A stretch of 64,000 nt of DNA from Bugula neritina. Lineage: Eukaryota; Bryozoa; Gymnolaemata; Cheilostomatida; Bugulidae. Below the pieces are notes generated by a model. The model worked only from the letters and a program-made list of their open reading frames with translations. It did not search any database and was not told the origin of the DNA. This document shows positions 35,499 to 49,755 of this stretch, piece after piece. Positions within the stretch are counted from its first letter, which is position 1; every line of letters begins with the position of its first letter. Both the position numbers and the translations under genes were made by a program. The DNA lies in NCBI GenBank assembly GCA_964035545.1, contig OZ037766.1:13133222-13197221 (forward strand), given 5' to 3'.

Positions 35499-38400
35499 CT
35501 AGCGTTCTACTTTTTCACCCCATATATTTTCAGTTTTGCCGATGTTTTTAGAGAGTCGGTCTGTCGTGGGACAGAGGGCCACGATGAACCACGCAACTAC
35601 CAGTAAAACGGCTCTCACAATAGCTAGAACTCTCCATGTTGCCAAATGTCTGTTTTTCTGTAACATTAATTGTAGATTGAAATCAAAATATGCGGAATTG
35701 AGACTTAGAGTGATATTAGACTGTGACTTGAATATAATTAAAAAGACTTAGTTAATGCTATACCTCAGCTTCAGTCTCAAAGTCACGTTGCAGATCAAAT
35801 GTTCCATTTGTTTTTGGCCCCAGTCGATCATCCATTGGTGCCAGACTTACGTTCACACAAAGTGCAGCAACGTGTAGAATAGCAGCCACTGCACCTGACT
35901 GCAGAGTACATGCCTTCAGTAGACATGGTCGTGTTACCTTTGAAACATCATATCTGTGAAAAGATTTAAAATATCACTCTACTTGATCAAAAATTTAACT
36001 AGACTAATTCGAAGTATAAAAAAATTATTGAAAAATTGAATGAAAAAACATTATGGCTAACGGATACTTAGTAGTTTAAAAGTTTAAAGAAGGCTTGGTA
36101 GCAGCACTAACTACTTACACTATGCCGAAGCTGAGTTGTTAAGACTGTGATCTATGGGTCTATTTAGTTAGCACATATTTATAGCAGAACCTTAAATGCT
36201 ATGAAAACCTTAAAGTTTTTAGTAGATAATCAGATGGCAAATGCCGTACTTTAAAAATAAACTCACTTGTCAAAAGCTGCAACAGTACACACCACTATGA
36301 GTATGTAGAAGGTACAGTTTATAGGTACACTCATGTATTGATAGATTTCCAGGAAAATATTGTTTTCTGCTATATTTGTGAAACTGTATGCATACAATGC
36401 TTGCCATATGGTCAATCCTGCCAATATACCTGAATATAAAATGATAATGTAAAACATAAAGCCCGGGCATACCAACACCAACCTTAGTCAAATGTTTTAC
36501 TAAAATCCATGGCAATGGCAAAAACACATCTTGGTATGTTAAAACCAAACTGTCCCCTCCCGAGCAATTTCTTGTAGGAATTTACGTTAACAAATTTCAT
36601 TTAAATGAGTTATAATAAACGATAATAGCAAACTCTTAGTGCCAAGCCAGGTAATATGAAAAAAAGTTTTAGTTTCAATTAATTAAAGCTGATTTACAGG
36701 AAAGTATACACTTGAACTCAACACACCCATACAGAAGTGAGTAAAAGTTCTATAAACTTTGATGCTGGTGAGAGCAAATGCTATAGCAGATACTTGTACA
36801 GGATACGCTCCTTCCTCGTCCTCATTCTTTTGCTTACTTCGCTGATCCTCTGTATACAACTCCTCCATTGCTCTACTCCCAGCAGATTTAAAACCTCCTG
36901 CAATCACAGTGCAAATAGAGACAAAAATGCAGAAGATTTTGACTGAAATTTAAAATTAACATTAAAAAAGCTTGGCAATTGCTACAAGTATGTTACTTAT
37001 ATATTATAAAAGCAAAGATATGCCTCTAAATATTGTTCAAAAGTTATGATAATACGCAGACAATTAAACGGACACAATTCATTAACAAAAAATATTTTTT
37101 ACTAAATGAGATGCTCCTAAAATTAAAGAATAATAAACCAAAAAACAGATAAAAAAATTGGTCGCTGAAACTCAACAAAACATAAACTAAAATCTAGATG
37201 TAATATAAAAACAAGACAGCAAGAACCATTGCCTGTAAAGTATAAATGCTGGTAAAGCATATCTATGGGTGCAGGATGATTAGTAACATTCTTTGGTGCA
37301 ATATACTTGGCAGCAATTGACTTAAATCTACCTGCAAATCAGGAACAAATCATAAAAGTGTTGAGTAACTTAGGAACAGTGTAGTTTACTTAACATTTCC
37401 CTAATCGTGTGACTTACAGTCTACTTATAGTATATACCTCCACCTTTAAAATTAAACTGCTATGATTAAAATACAAAAATCGTCTTACTACAAATATCAA
37501 AAAATACATTTGATCTTATCAGTTGAAGTTAACATGCACATCACACTTAAGGCAGATAAATACTACATATTGAGAATGGCTTTACATATTCTGATTGGTT
37601 TTACAATAAAAGACATAAGACATACGGGTTTGTTCAATGAACAGCTTCCCAATAGGCTGACTTTTCATGTGATTCTTATGAGTGACTTGATGAGTGTTGT
37701 CAGCCTCTGCATCTGTCCCCTCATCAACAATATCATCTTCAATATCTGCCAAATCAACTCCAAGGCTTTCAATTTTTGTACTTGAAACATTTACAGCAGG
37801 TTTTCTAAAATAAAAAGCTGTAACTTTCAAACAGCTAAGTTTTCCCATTACACAACACTTAAAACATAAAATTTTATTCATTTTGACATAAAAGCAATAA
37901 TTACTAAAACTATATGCTGCTAGTTAGATAAACCAGCGTTTGTATGAAAGTAAATATAAAACCAGCAATCAAATACTCAAGATTTAGCTCAAGAATATTT
38001 AATTTTACTTTTTTTATACAAATAATGTTTAATATTAGTGAAAATGGGCAGATTATTGGATTTATTCCAACTGCAAATTAGCTCAGGCTGCTGAGCTTTT
38101 GAAAATTGACAAAATCTGCTCAAATCTGAAGAAAACAATGAGTGCAAAATTCGCAAGAGGTTGGTAAAATTTTCTCTTCTATTCCTCAGTTTTGTTTCAT
38201 CACTATAGCCTATGTTATAAAAATGTGTATTTTGGTGCACAATATATATACCTTCGGCGCTTCTTTCTAATCTTGCTCGTACTTCCATTTATATTTGTTT
38301 CAGACATCTACAACACATATTACATCCTTATGAATACCATAAGTAGCAAACAAAATTAAACCAATGAACTAAAACTTCCTTGACTTCAACATCTTAAAGA

Positions 38401-41400
38401 ATTCCTGACACACTTTACTTATATAGCACGAAAATATTCATCTATGTCTTAGCTATTATTTTAACACTCTTTTAGGGTTTCAGGTCTCAAAAATTTTGTT
38501 TTATAACAATTTTAGTGCATGCATGTCCAAAAAACTTCGAGAATTTGTTTCGCCTTTCTGTGACGTATTACACCGCAGTTGCGAGAAATAGATGGAAATG
38601 CCGCCTGTAAGACATTCGGAAAATAAGTATAGGCTATATTTTCCGTTGCATGTAACCTTAGTTTTACCATTTTTAATTTATCGGACGTCTGTCTAGCCCC
38701 CCAATTAGTGTTTTTTGTGGAATTTAGGTTTTATTTCATAAACAAATTTCGCGGCAATAAATACATAGCTACCAACTTACCGTGTCCGAGTCTGTGCAGT
38801 GTAATTGTGATAAAGTTAAACCTAATACAGAAATAACATAAATACGATATCAATATAAACATATCTGACTCTGACGAAGAATACTTAGAGCACAGTGAGA
38901 ATCGCAATGAGTATGACTATGACAATCACACTCACGCTGTCACTAAGATTTCTGAAGTAATGGGCTATCAGTTTGAGCCGTTTACGTATCAAGATGAAAA
39001 TGGAGATGATAGTCATGACAAGGATTTTACTGTTACTGATGAGCAACAGGTGATAATATTTATAATTTTACAGTATCAGTACGATTTAATTTTATAAACT
39101 ATAGTGTTACTAATAGTAGTACTAATAGTAATACCGTAATACTAATACTAATAGTAATACTTTAACTTTAAGTTATAAGTATAAGCTAGTATAAGTATAA
39201 GTTATAAATTATTATAATTATAATATTTAATTTTCATTTTGTAATCGTAATGCCAATGCTCAATGCCAATGCTCGTATTGATCCTGGCTTAATTAGTTAA
39301 TATAGCTGAGTTTTATGCTACTAAAGCTTTAGAGCAAGCATGATATCAAATTACAAGCTAAATATTTGATGATTGCTATCAGTTTATATAATATTATTAA
39401 TAATAAAGTGATAATCATTAAATTTAATGATTACAAATTCCAGTCAAGTAATTAAATATTTGATCAATACTAATTTTGTTATTACTACTACCAATACAGG
39501 TATTAGTATTAATTATTTGTCGTTAGATTTACCTGATAATTTAAGTCAAGGGAAAGACTGTATTTTTATAAATGCATAATAATGATAATTATTATTCACT
39601 TTTATTGTAATTGTGGTTATACCGATCCTTAACAAAATAAGTTTATCACATACATAATCATGTCAAACTTGCATTCACGATGATAGCATTTAGTATTTTA
39701 TTTCTAAGCCCCCTATTTCTCTGAATTTCTGCTTTTATAGTATAACATATAGTACTAACAACAATAAAATATTTTAAAATTCCTGAAAATTAGTTTATTT
39801 CATAGCAAAAATTATGAGTTTGTTTTAATATGAAAAATCTAATTAATTTTTAACTATAAATATAAAAATAGTTTGAACAGTAATGCAAACTTGGAATATT
39901 TTAAAACCCATGATTTTAAAGTATTTTCAAACTTCAGCCTCATTGGACTCAATTTTCAATACTAAGAAAAATACAGGAAACAAATTTAGACACAGTAATT
40001 AATGGACTTAATGTGGATGATACTGGTAATAACGTTTTTAGAAAAGCTTATTTGTTTTGTAGAAAATATAAGGCCAGCCACGGAGTGGTGCACTTGCCAC
40101 CGCTGCCAAAATCAGCCTACAGTGGAACAGTTTGTTTGTTACCGTGATCATGCTGCAAACCTTCGATTAGATAGCAGCATGGAATGTATAGCACAGCACC
40201 CGGGAGTACAGCAATTGACGCAACCAGCTGTATTAGAAGTTGCATACAGCAGCTACCTGAGATATCATGGTTAGTCAATTGCTACTGTATATCAGTAACG
40301 GTCATTGTTAGTTTTTCTAGATAGTCTTACTTGATTATTTAGCCAATCATTTATTTTGGTAGATGATTTGTTTGATGAGAACGCCCATTCTCTCAACACT
40401 AAAAAAAGGTTCTGCAGCTACCGGTTTTTGGTGTTCTGGCTGTTTCCAGATATTAAAAAAGGTGAGAGACGCCCTTTACCATCTTGCTTATATGATTGGG
40501 TGCAAGCTACATTCCCCCCAACTGATGATGAGGAAGAATTTGCTGAATGGGGGCCAAGCTAATAAAATATATGCAGCAGAACATTTGCTAGAAATATCTT
40601 CTTATAGTCTTTACTAAGTCGTACCGGTAACACTTTATTAACCTTATCAAGATTTCATTTTCATTCATGTAACAGCCAGAATGTCCCTTTTGTAATACAT
40701 CAGTAATCAGTAATTTAGTAATGAAATGTATTTAATTAACAGCCCAGAAAATATCTTTTTAACCTTATTACCATTAACTTTTGTTTTGTTAAAGTTACTG
40801 TTATGAATGTGTATTAGTAAGTAAAAACCTTGCTAACAATTTAATTTAGCCATGTATCAATGCTTGGAAGCTGCACACCATGATTGTTCTAGACTTGACC
40901 TAGCCATGGTAGGTCAGGTGCTACAGCCATGACTTAGTACAGCCACATTGTAGAAGCTATGTAGAGCAATCAGGTATTGCAATATTCCTAGTACACTAGA
41001 ATATCTTATGCAATGTAATATAATATAATATAACAATATTGTTTTTATGAAACTTTATGACATAGTATAACTTTTTACATATTTTTACCAATATATTGTT
41101 TTATTTATTGCTATTTATTGTTTTCACATTGCTATTTATGGCTCTAATAAAGTACCAACAAAACCAAACATACAGCTGCTCTACAGTGAAAACGAATATC
41201 TACATTTCAATGGAAACTGAGACTACAAGTAGATATATTGTCCAAATTTATTTTTGACACACCTTGAGGTGGAAAATTAAAAATATTATTTCCATTACAC
41301 AAAAATATTTGTTTTTTTGTTTCATTAGAACATGCATTTTAAATAAAAATAAATATAGAGAAAAGCTATGAATTCAGTTTGAGCTAAGTGAACAATACTA

Positions 41401-44160
41401 TTTCGCCATATTTCTATATACCAGCATTGAACAGCTTTGCTTCTAATCTTTTTCTGCATCCTTTTAGGTGTTTGCACAAATTTATTGTGTCCTATTCCTT
41501 TCTGTAGGCCCTTCTTTTCTGGCTTAAGATTGAGAGCTGGTTTTTTAGTTTGACTTGGCAAAGCTCTAAAATATTATTATATATGAAGGTAAATGGAAAA
41601 GTATTATTGAAACAGCTGCAGAAAATCTCAATTGCTGTCTATATCATATTTCAATTTTATTGCTCAAGATCGCATTTTCAATATTATAATCCTTACAAAA
41701 AGCCAGGGTCTGATCTTTTTAACCAGCGAGCTTCTTTAGGTGTGATAGTGGCCGCCTGCTGACTTTGTTTCCGAGGAGTTAATGGAGTGCATCCAGTTGC
41801 ACCTTCAGTTTCCACTAAATGAATAGTTGGGACTGCTGTTTTTTTCTAAATGCAATCTAAAGAGTAAATCAAAGACAATGAATTTTTATTCTTTTAATAA
41901 GCTAAGTGAACAATATTTACCATTAATTTTCACTGGTATTGATGATGGGCACCATTACCAGTATCATACTCATAGCATGAGTATCAGTGCGTATGAATCA
42001 TAATATTAATGGTATGTATCCAAGTGACTATGACACTTCTGATAATCATAAGTCTTTCATATTATCGCCATTATAAATAAATTTCCTTACAATAATGGTT
42101 ATCGTGTAAATCATAAATGCAAACTTGTACTTGCAAGTTTATGTCATAGTCACGTGAAATTGAATCAACACGGTCATGACAATCCTATTGACTTATACCA
42201 ACTTGTAGTAATACTTAATAGTTATAGTTATACTTATTGTTGAAAATCAACATTAAAAAAACTATCATTATCGTCTAATTCTATCACAATCACTAAGTCA
42301 GTATCACTATGAGTTTGAGTGAGTTATTCACTTACATGTTAATGAGTTTTGCTTTATACATGCCCATGTTTGTAAATTGTTCATCACCAAAATGCTGAAA
42401 ACACAAACGAGAGTTGTTATCAGGCAGAAAGTTTTTTCTTTTCGTATTGACAAACTTGGTCCATTTTTCACCACACACAGTATCAGCAGGCCATTTAAAC
42501 ATGTGTTTTTCCTTGTACGAACACGTTGCAGCTTCACACACTCTTCTTTTGCATTTGCCTTTAGAACTTGAAGCCATTCGTGTAGTCATGTCGACAGTAA
42601 GTGTAAGTGTAACTAGTAATATAGGTAATAAGTTTGTTCATTAGAGTCCAATGGCAATATGAATATGAATATGAAATCGAATTTATGTAGATAGCGAGCG
42701 ACTACTACTAGTAGTAGTACTACTAGGCACAGGTTATATTGGTAATATCCGGTTACGGTAATGATAATCTATTTGGAAGCGTAATAAGTTACATGCAATA
42801 TGCAATTATTTGTAATGTTTTATAGAAAAGTTTGCCACTCGTTGGATTTAGCTAATTTCTTTCAACAATATCGTGTTATCGCCGTACTTAGCCACCCGTT
42901 CTAATTACATCGTGAGGGTGAGGCTATTTCATTTTTCCGATGCTCAAAATTTTTAACGGAAGTAACTTTAGCTCCTAATATCAATAATAAGATGGTATCA
43001 TTTGTTTTTTTCATTGAGCAGTAGTTGTACTCTGTGTTTTAAAATTTATGTCAGTATAGTGATTTATCTGTGTGTTGCAGTGGCTAAAAATAACACGCTG
43101 CGAAAGTATGCAATTATTACTATTAGTTATATAGTAACTAGGACTCGAAGCAGACCAGAAACCGGCGTAATACGTGTGCACTGAGAGCTTAGAAATCCGA
43201 AAGTTTTTTGGACATGCATGCACTAAACTTGTTATAAAATGAAATAGTATAGCCATCCACCCTTAAAGGGATGCTTAATTGATAGCTAAGATATAAATGA
43301 ATATTTTCATGCTATATAAGTAAAGTGTGTCAGGGATTCTTTAAGCTAATCTGATAAGATTCTCTGTTTTCAAATGTTCAGAGTAAATAAGAAGCACAAA
43401 ATCAATATGCTCACTTTACAAATCTGAGAATCAGTTTGATCATCATACAGTTTTGAAGATTTTCCTAAAATAGTACAGTAAATACCAATAATATCATTAC
43501 AGTAGAGTATTTGAAAATGAGTGAGCTACATTTGTGGTAACAACTAAGGTAATTGATAATAATAGTGATACCAAGAGTTTAAAATATATCACAGTAATTA
43601 GGTTTTACTCGAATAAATCTGTAGTTTGCTAATTGCTTCTAAAAACTTGACTAAGTTTGTTTTGATTTTGTTAAATAAAATATTGCACTTACACTAGCAT
43701 CACCACTATTTGCGATGCCACTGCGGCTTCCCGCTAGACTAGGCGGAATGCTTTTGCCAGAGCGAAGAGAGTAATTACTGGCATAATCTAATCTATCTGT
43801 ATTTCCATCAGCTTTTTGAGATTTTCTTCTTTTCTTGGATGTCTGCTGAGAATCTTCTAAAAAATTATTTGCGTTAAAATTAGGATTTTCAATGCCATCT
43901 AGATTTTGACGTTTTCTGTCGGGTGTTTTAGGTCTTTTCCTTCTTGGGCTTAATTTGGTCTGTTCTTTGGTCTTTTCAGCTGTTGCTGATTGAGGTGTGC
44001 TAGGTCGTTTTTTGCGAATTATTGGTTCAGGTGTATCATTAGAGCCGGTTATTAAAGTTGACTCGTCCTGATTCTGAGAGCTTTGTTTGAGCTGCTTAGA
44101 ACGTGATTTTTTAGATCTTGGTGCTTTTGGCAGATCCCTCTCCTCAGATTTGTCAGCCAT
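35499..44160 (-). CDS. TMEM237: Transmembrane protein 237, eight exons
   Basis: Tetraspan protein of the ciliary transition zone in known animals. Coding exons from the start: 43693-44160 (ATG 44158-44160), 38252-38307, 37626-37804, 37227-37331, 36718-36897, 36267-36429, 35764-35953 and 35499-35657 (stop TAG). All phases agree; total 1500 nt, 499 aa. The N-terminal half is basic and disordered (PRSKKSRSKQ, RKKRPSTP, PRRKRPKTP). The family signature SQPIGKLFIEQTRRF spans exons 3-4. Membrane segments then include ILAGLTIWQALYAY and YILIVVCTVAAFDKYD (family SAFDR), the AAILHVAALCVN helix and the final VRAVLLVVAWFIVALC helix. The donor of exon 4 (ATG-GTTCTT) is weak and is the least certain junction. 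Intron 1 (38308-43692) contains two other genes. Confidence 0.88.
38960..40562 (+). CDS. P2X7 intracellular-domain (P2RX7_C) protein, nested gene
   Basis: Four exons inside TMEM237 intron 1, opposite strand: 38960-39049 (first in-frame ATG), 39977-40025, 40063-40269, 40363-40562, with agreeing phases and GT-AG borders; 181 aa. The C-terminal two thirds match the cysteine-rich domain at the C-terminus of vertebrate P2X7: EWCTCHRCQ (C-x-C-x2-C), a further Cys in VCYRD, CIAQHPGV, then SYRFLVFWLFP and RRPLPSCLYDWVQATFP. There is no ion-channel part, so it is not a P2X receptor. Such stand-alone domains occur widely in invertebrates with unknown role. The frame is open upstream to 38837 without another ATG, so an extra 5' exon is possible. 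Confidence 0.8.
41325..42589 (-). CDS. THAP-type zinc-finger protein, nested gene
   Basis: Three candidate exons in TMEM237 intron 1, same strand as TMEM237: 42336-42589, 41697-41845, 41325-41565. The first encodes a THAP domain, a zinc-coordinating DNA-binding module (CKRRVCEAATC, KWPADTVCGEKWTKFVN, SRLCFQHFGDEQF). Exons 2 and 3 encode a basic, low-complexity tail (RWLKRSDPGFL, QTKKPALNLKPEKKGL). The exon 2-3 phase agrees, but the exon 1 donor leaves phase 2 while exon 2 is open only in phase 0; exon 2 begins with a run of seven A. A one-base indel or an unrecognised splice choice is needed. It could be a host factor or a remnant of a transposon, as THAP domains are common in both. Confidence 0.7.
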
Positions 44161-46525
44161 GATTGTAAACTTCCGCTGCGACTAACGACGAAGTTCATAT
44201 CTAAACGAAAATATAAACCGCTAAGGCCGATGGATTTGTCTTCAAGGTTGGCCAATCATTTATTGTTTTCCAAAAACATTGACGTGACAGTTTTATTTGA
44301 ATACAATCTCAGTTAATTTTCACAAACATAACCAGCTTGTTAGCTTAGACTAAAACGATGCACGCTAAAAACATTAAAATACCTGCTCGTTATCTATAGC
44401 ATCAACTGATACCTGTTTATTGCTAAATAAAGCTTGCACTCCTAAAATTATTTTAATTTTCGCCACGTCAACTGCTACAAGTACAAGAACAACACAGTTT
44501 TATTATCATTTGCATTTTCGTTGAAATATTGCCAAAATTAAAAAAATATATTAGATTTAAAGTAAAGTATAAACTTAATTTGCTAAAACTAGAGTTACTT
44601 GAAAGTCAGCCCCATGACTCCTGAGACTCGGACTGAGCCATGACTGCTACTAGTAGTGACTAGTGTACTATTGCATTTAGTGCTTTACTATTACATTTAC
44701 TATTAGTTTTAGTATTACTACTAAGACTCAAGCTCAAAGTTATTGTTCAACTTAATGATAATCTTTATCTTATAGTTCGTAGTTATACTTAGTCTTATAG
44801 TTACAAATACTAATTATTGATATTGATATAAAAAGGTACCGAATATTTCCTTATAGTTATATAATACTTATAGCTATACTAATAGTATTACTGTAGTCAT
44901 TAGTGTAATAGTAGTTGTTATTTATATTATATCTATAGTATTCATATAAACATCGCATCCATAAACTTTTCTAATGATTCTAGCTGCTTTGCCTAACTGA
45001 TTATAAGCACTTTACACAGACTCTGCTTTATATCATCTGAAGCCGTGCGGTGTATATTTATTTATTTATTTATTTGCTTTTTTTTCTTTTTTTCTCTCCT
45101 GGCAGTAGCTAGCTATTGAGCTTTGAATCAAAGCATAATTAACTATATTCTTATCTCGTAGACAAAATGGTTTTCTTCCTTACTACTGATAATTTAAACA
45201 ATTGTTCATACACCACTGCATCTCGATAAAGGAGCCAAAGCGCTCCGAGTGAGATTAATTAGATGAGATGAGATGAGATGAGATGAGATTAGTATTGATA
45301 ATTAGTAATTACTAATTAGTATTTATAATTATATTACTATTAAATTTAATATTACTATTACTCTATTAGTATTACTAGTATTGTTTTTAGTATAACTATA
45401 AGTATTACTATTACTATTAGTAAATTACTATTACATGTTGAGGTAGTGATTTATTATCCAATGTTGTTAGTATTAGTATTGCAATTGACTATTAACTTTG
45501 AGTGAGTAAATTCAATTTTAAGTATTACTATTAGTATTGCTTATCAATTTTAAATCAATTAACTTTAAGTTCAACTGAATACAGATTAGGTTTAAGTTCA
45601 AGTTATACTTATTTATTAAATTTAATACTTATAAATAATATTATCGTTATGATTATCTTTATAAATACCATCATCAGATTATCATTAGCAGCATCATTAT
45701 GAACCTGAAGTAGGATGAAATTAAATGCTAATAACTATCAGTATGAGTGATCAGTTATGATTATCATTATATCTCAATGTGTAGTGAGTGATGACTAATG
45801 GCTGAAGTTTAATATAGCTATAAGTATAATGGCCATCAGTATCACTGATACTCCAAGTAGAAATATTACTAATACTATTAGTATTAGTAAATAGGTGTAG
45901 GTCATTTTGTACACAAGCTGTTTCACACCCACATTTTTGGGTCGTTTCGTATACACCTGATGTCATTTTGTACACATTATTATAAATTAACTAAAATACA
46001 TATTTTTTATATTTATTTATTATTTGATGTATGAATTAAACAGCACTGCTCAAAAGTAACTTACATATTGCATTTTATGCATGCTTATTTATTATTGTGT
46101 TATGTAAATGTTGGAAGAACTGCTCTTTTGGTTTAGATAATGTTATCAGTAAATCAGTAAATGGCAGCACATAGTTATAAGTAAATGAAATATTTGTTGG
46201 TTCAGCAATGAAGACAAAGCCGTTAATATCTAATATTGAGAGCTGGTATGCAATAAATAAGTAAACTAGCATTATTCAAGTGGTTATTCAATGGATTAAT
46301 TTATTGTTCATTCTGTGTATGAAATGGACAGCAGTTTGTGTAAGAAACGCCCAGTGTATGAAACTACTTGTGTACAAAGTGACAGTAACCCTTAGTTTTA
46401 GTAATAGTAGCAAGTCATAATGATTATCAATGGGAATATAGTACTAGTTAATCATTATAAAAATAAAAATTATTGTCTTGGTAATCAGATAAGGGATGAT
46501 AACGATAATGGTTATCATAATCATC

Positions 46526-46575
<50 letters not shown>

Positions 46576-47276
46576 TGCTTATGCTGTTGGGCCTGTTTTT
46601 GAGCCTGGTAATATGATATATCACTTACAATATGAATATGACTATTCAATATCATTGATTATAAACATGGTCATTTCATTGGTATGATCGCCATCATGGT
46701 GATAAGACGATCGTACTTCAAGAGCATGAAACAACTAGAAATAAAGTTTAAATATAGAATACTATCATACTTTATATTTGCTGTAAAGTTCAATTAATTT
46801 TTTTTTAAATTCTGTAGACAGTTTAGATACTTGTTGACCCAAATAATAAAGTAGACAGTTTCTTTTACCTTTTTCTAATATCTTAACTTCTTTGCACTTT
46901 AATTACAATAAAGTTACAATTCTTTCATATGATTCTAGTAAAATTATAGTACCTACATCTTGGAGGTGTCCCTTTTTAGCCTGATTTTTATTACTCATTA
47001 GCATAACTATTTTAAAATACTAATATACAGAAATATACCAAATGTACAGTAAAATCTCAAGTGTAGACAATAAATTTTTGCAGCCTTTTCAAATTTTTTT
47101 AGGAATCACTACATAAGTATGTTTATTAATGTATTCAGTTTATGTCTAAATGCAGCTGAATAGTGATAGATTTTTAAAAAAAATTATTCACACATATTTT
47201 GCAGCATTTCATGATTGGTGTGAGGTGTTCAAAATATATATTTCGTACTGCGGGTTAAAAGTGGGCCACAGTCACA
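44161..47276. other. Intergenic between TMEM237 and GOLT1, simple-repeat rich
   Basis: Divergent promoters of TMEM237 and GOLT1 must lie at its ends. The middle has AGTATTACTATTAG-type tracts, a TTTA tract (45057-45075), an ATGAG tract (45265-45291) and a (TA)n run (46529-46568). No coding exon recognised. Confidence 0.6.
46529..46568. repeat. (TA)n microsatellite
   Basis: About 20 uninterrupted TA units. Confidence 0.95.
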
Positions 47277-49755
47277 ATGCTGCCTGCTGTCACAGATTTC
47301 CAAAGTAAGTAAATGTAACTCTTAACCAAGTTATCTGGAATGCTGGACATGTTTAATGTTGATTAATATTGTGAAAAGTAACTGTCCATAAACGATTTTA
47401 ATAATTTTCCAATTCTGAAGTCTTATTCCTAATACTGTGATATGTTTATTTTTATTACAATGTAATACATTTTGATTTACACTCTAGTGCATTCTGAACC
47501 TATTGAGTGCATGCTGTTTATGCTAAACATGATAAATTTGTATTTATAGAAATAGGGGTAGGGCTAGCTGGCTTTGGATTTGTGTTCCTTTTTCTGGGAG
47601 TTGTGCTACTTTTTGACAAAGGTTTATTAGCCATCGGAAATGTAAGTTTGCTTTTCCAAATTTGAACAACAGTTGCTTTTACTCATTTTTCATAGAAATA
47701 CTATATCCTTTCATACTTTCACCTTAAAATCTTATGAATGATTCTAGTTGAACAAATTGTGTTGAAACACAGTAAGGTGTCTAGCTGTTACATAGGAAAC
47801 ATTAGTGTAACACACAACTCACTTGGCAATCTCTGTTTTTGAAGTATTGTAAATGTGTATGTATTTTTCATTTTTTAGATTTTGTTCCTGGCGGGTCTAG
47901 CATTTCTCATTGGTCTAGACCGAACATTTAGGTTCTTCTTCCAGACACATAAGTTGCGCGGCACAGCGTTTTTTCTAGGAGGGATTTTTGTAGTACTCTG
48001 TGGTTGGCCAATGATAGGAATGATGGTGGAATGTTATGGCTTTTTTCTTCTTTTCGGGTAATTAGTTTATAAATAAACTTTAAGACAAACTACATGGATT
48101 ATTTTAACATTGCGTGTAGTCCCTTACTACGCCCACCAAGTTCGGATAACATAAATATGGTAATTTCTCTCAAAATATTCAGATATGCATTTGTAAGTTT
48201 TGCTTGAATCTTTTATAGCTTCACAATGCTTCTACCAAATAGCAATTTTTGTACTATTAGAAAACTGGAAGCTTATGATTTTAGCGAATTAGGTGTATTG
48301 TATATTGCAAACATATATTTAATGTTGGAAGGTAATGCATTCATTGACTTTTTTTCTTTCATTTGCTATAGAATTTGTGTTTATGCCAAATAAAGTGGGT
48401 AAATATTAAGTTTTTTGATGATATAAACTACCACTCTAGCTGGCAGAAGTTATAAACTGTTGATTTTATGTTCTCAGGGGCTTCATACCTGTGGCTATCA
48501 ACTTCTTAATGAGAATCCCGGTGCTGGGAACCTTGCTATCTCTTCCTGGTATTTCTATTGTGAGTATTGTCTAATATTTACTCTAGACTAAGCTACCAAT
48601 TCCATGTTTCAATTTTGTGTGAATTTCTGCATCAATTTTACACCCGAAAATTGACACAGGGCTGCCCTGTTCTCACTGAGGTGACGCTAGATATACATAT
48701 ATAGAGTAAATCATACTGCAATGTTAGAGTAGCTTTCCCATGCAAATTGATTTTTATTTAACTCAACTTATCGGCTACTTACTCTGAAAAAATTTGTTTT
48801 ATAATATAAACTGGACCAGAAATTGGCACAGTACCAAATTCAAATTGATTGTGTCACTGTTACTATTTTTCATGACAACTTCTGCTTCCAATTGCAATTA
48901 TTTAATATTGAGAATGTGTTAGTCAAGTACAAAATTTAATTTTAATAAATAAGTTTAATATGAATGTATTTCTAATTCAGATTTATCAATATTGTAGACA
49001 TTATTTTAATGTTAATTATTAATATTTGATAAAACAAAATATTTGCAAAAAAAATTAACCAATGGAGTTTGTTAGGCATTAAGAAGTTACTTTTGTTATT
49101 TAGTAATTTACTGCAAGTATTCGTTTGTTTGAAAAACAATTGAATAATTATAATAATTGTGATTATAGTTATTAAGTAGGCTCACACTATTTTTGCATAT
49201 GTAAAATCTAAGTGACCTAAAATTTTATTTAAGCTTCGTTCATGGAATATCTGATTTATGAGGGTTTTGTCAGCTATTTTTCAGTTAGATTCAACATAAT
49301 TAGTTTGTAGATCCAAGAAATAAGGAAATAAAATATAATGTCAAACCAATTTGCTTAACACTGAATTCATTTTGTAGCAGATATTCTTTCCAAATTGTAG
49401 TATTACAAATTTTTAGGTTTAAAGATTTAATTTATGCTTTTATCGGTAGAAGAGAAATATCAATTTCCTAAATTTTCCCATAAATAGTAATTAAATTGTG
49501 TTTCACTACCCTTTAGAATTGTCTCCACACATAGTAATGGATTCTAAAGAGTATAAGAAAATTAGGTCCTTTATTGAAAGAGCATAAAACTATGTTTATC
49601 AACATTTTAAAATTTTTATTCGTATACTTTACATTTGTAGATTATTCCATTATTTTGTTAAGTGTTTCAATAGCTCTTCGATTCGAAATTTATTAGTTGC
49701 TGTATGATTTTAGGTGGTCAACAAATTAGGAGGTGGTTCAACGAGTAATGTTTGA
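47277..49755 (+). CDS. GOLT1: Golgi transport 1 homologue (GOT1 family), complete
   Basis: Small multi-pass membrane protein of ER-Golgi vesicle traffic. Exons 47277-47304, 47550-47641, 47879-48057, 48478-48559, 49714-49755; phases agree; 423 nt, 140 aa, the family's normal length. Family motifs: [90 protein letters not shown]. Four hydrophobic helices follow one another as expected. It ends GGSTSNV. Intron 4 (about 1.15 kb) shows nothing recognisable. Whether it is closer to the A or B vertebrate paralogue cannot be decided here. Confidence 0.95.

Noticed and set aside
37989-38288. 99-codon minus-strand frame starting MEVRARLERS
   Set aside because: Wrong frame over TMEM237 exon 2 running into intron; the KIRKKRR frame fits both splice phases.
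38960-40562. P2X receptor channel gene
   Set aside because: Only the cysteine-rich intracellular domain is present; no transmembrane or ligand-binding part.
46496-46687. 63-codon plus-strand frame
   Set aside because: Built on the (TA)n microsatellite.
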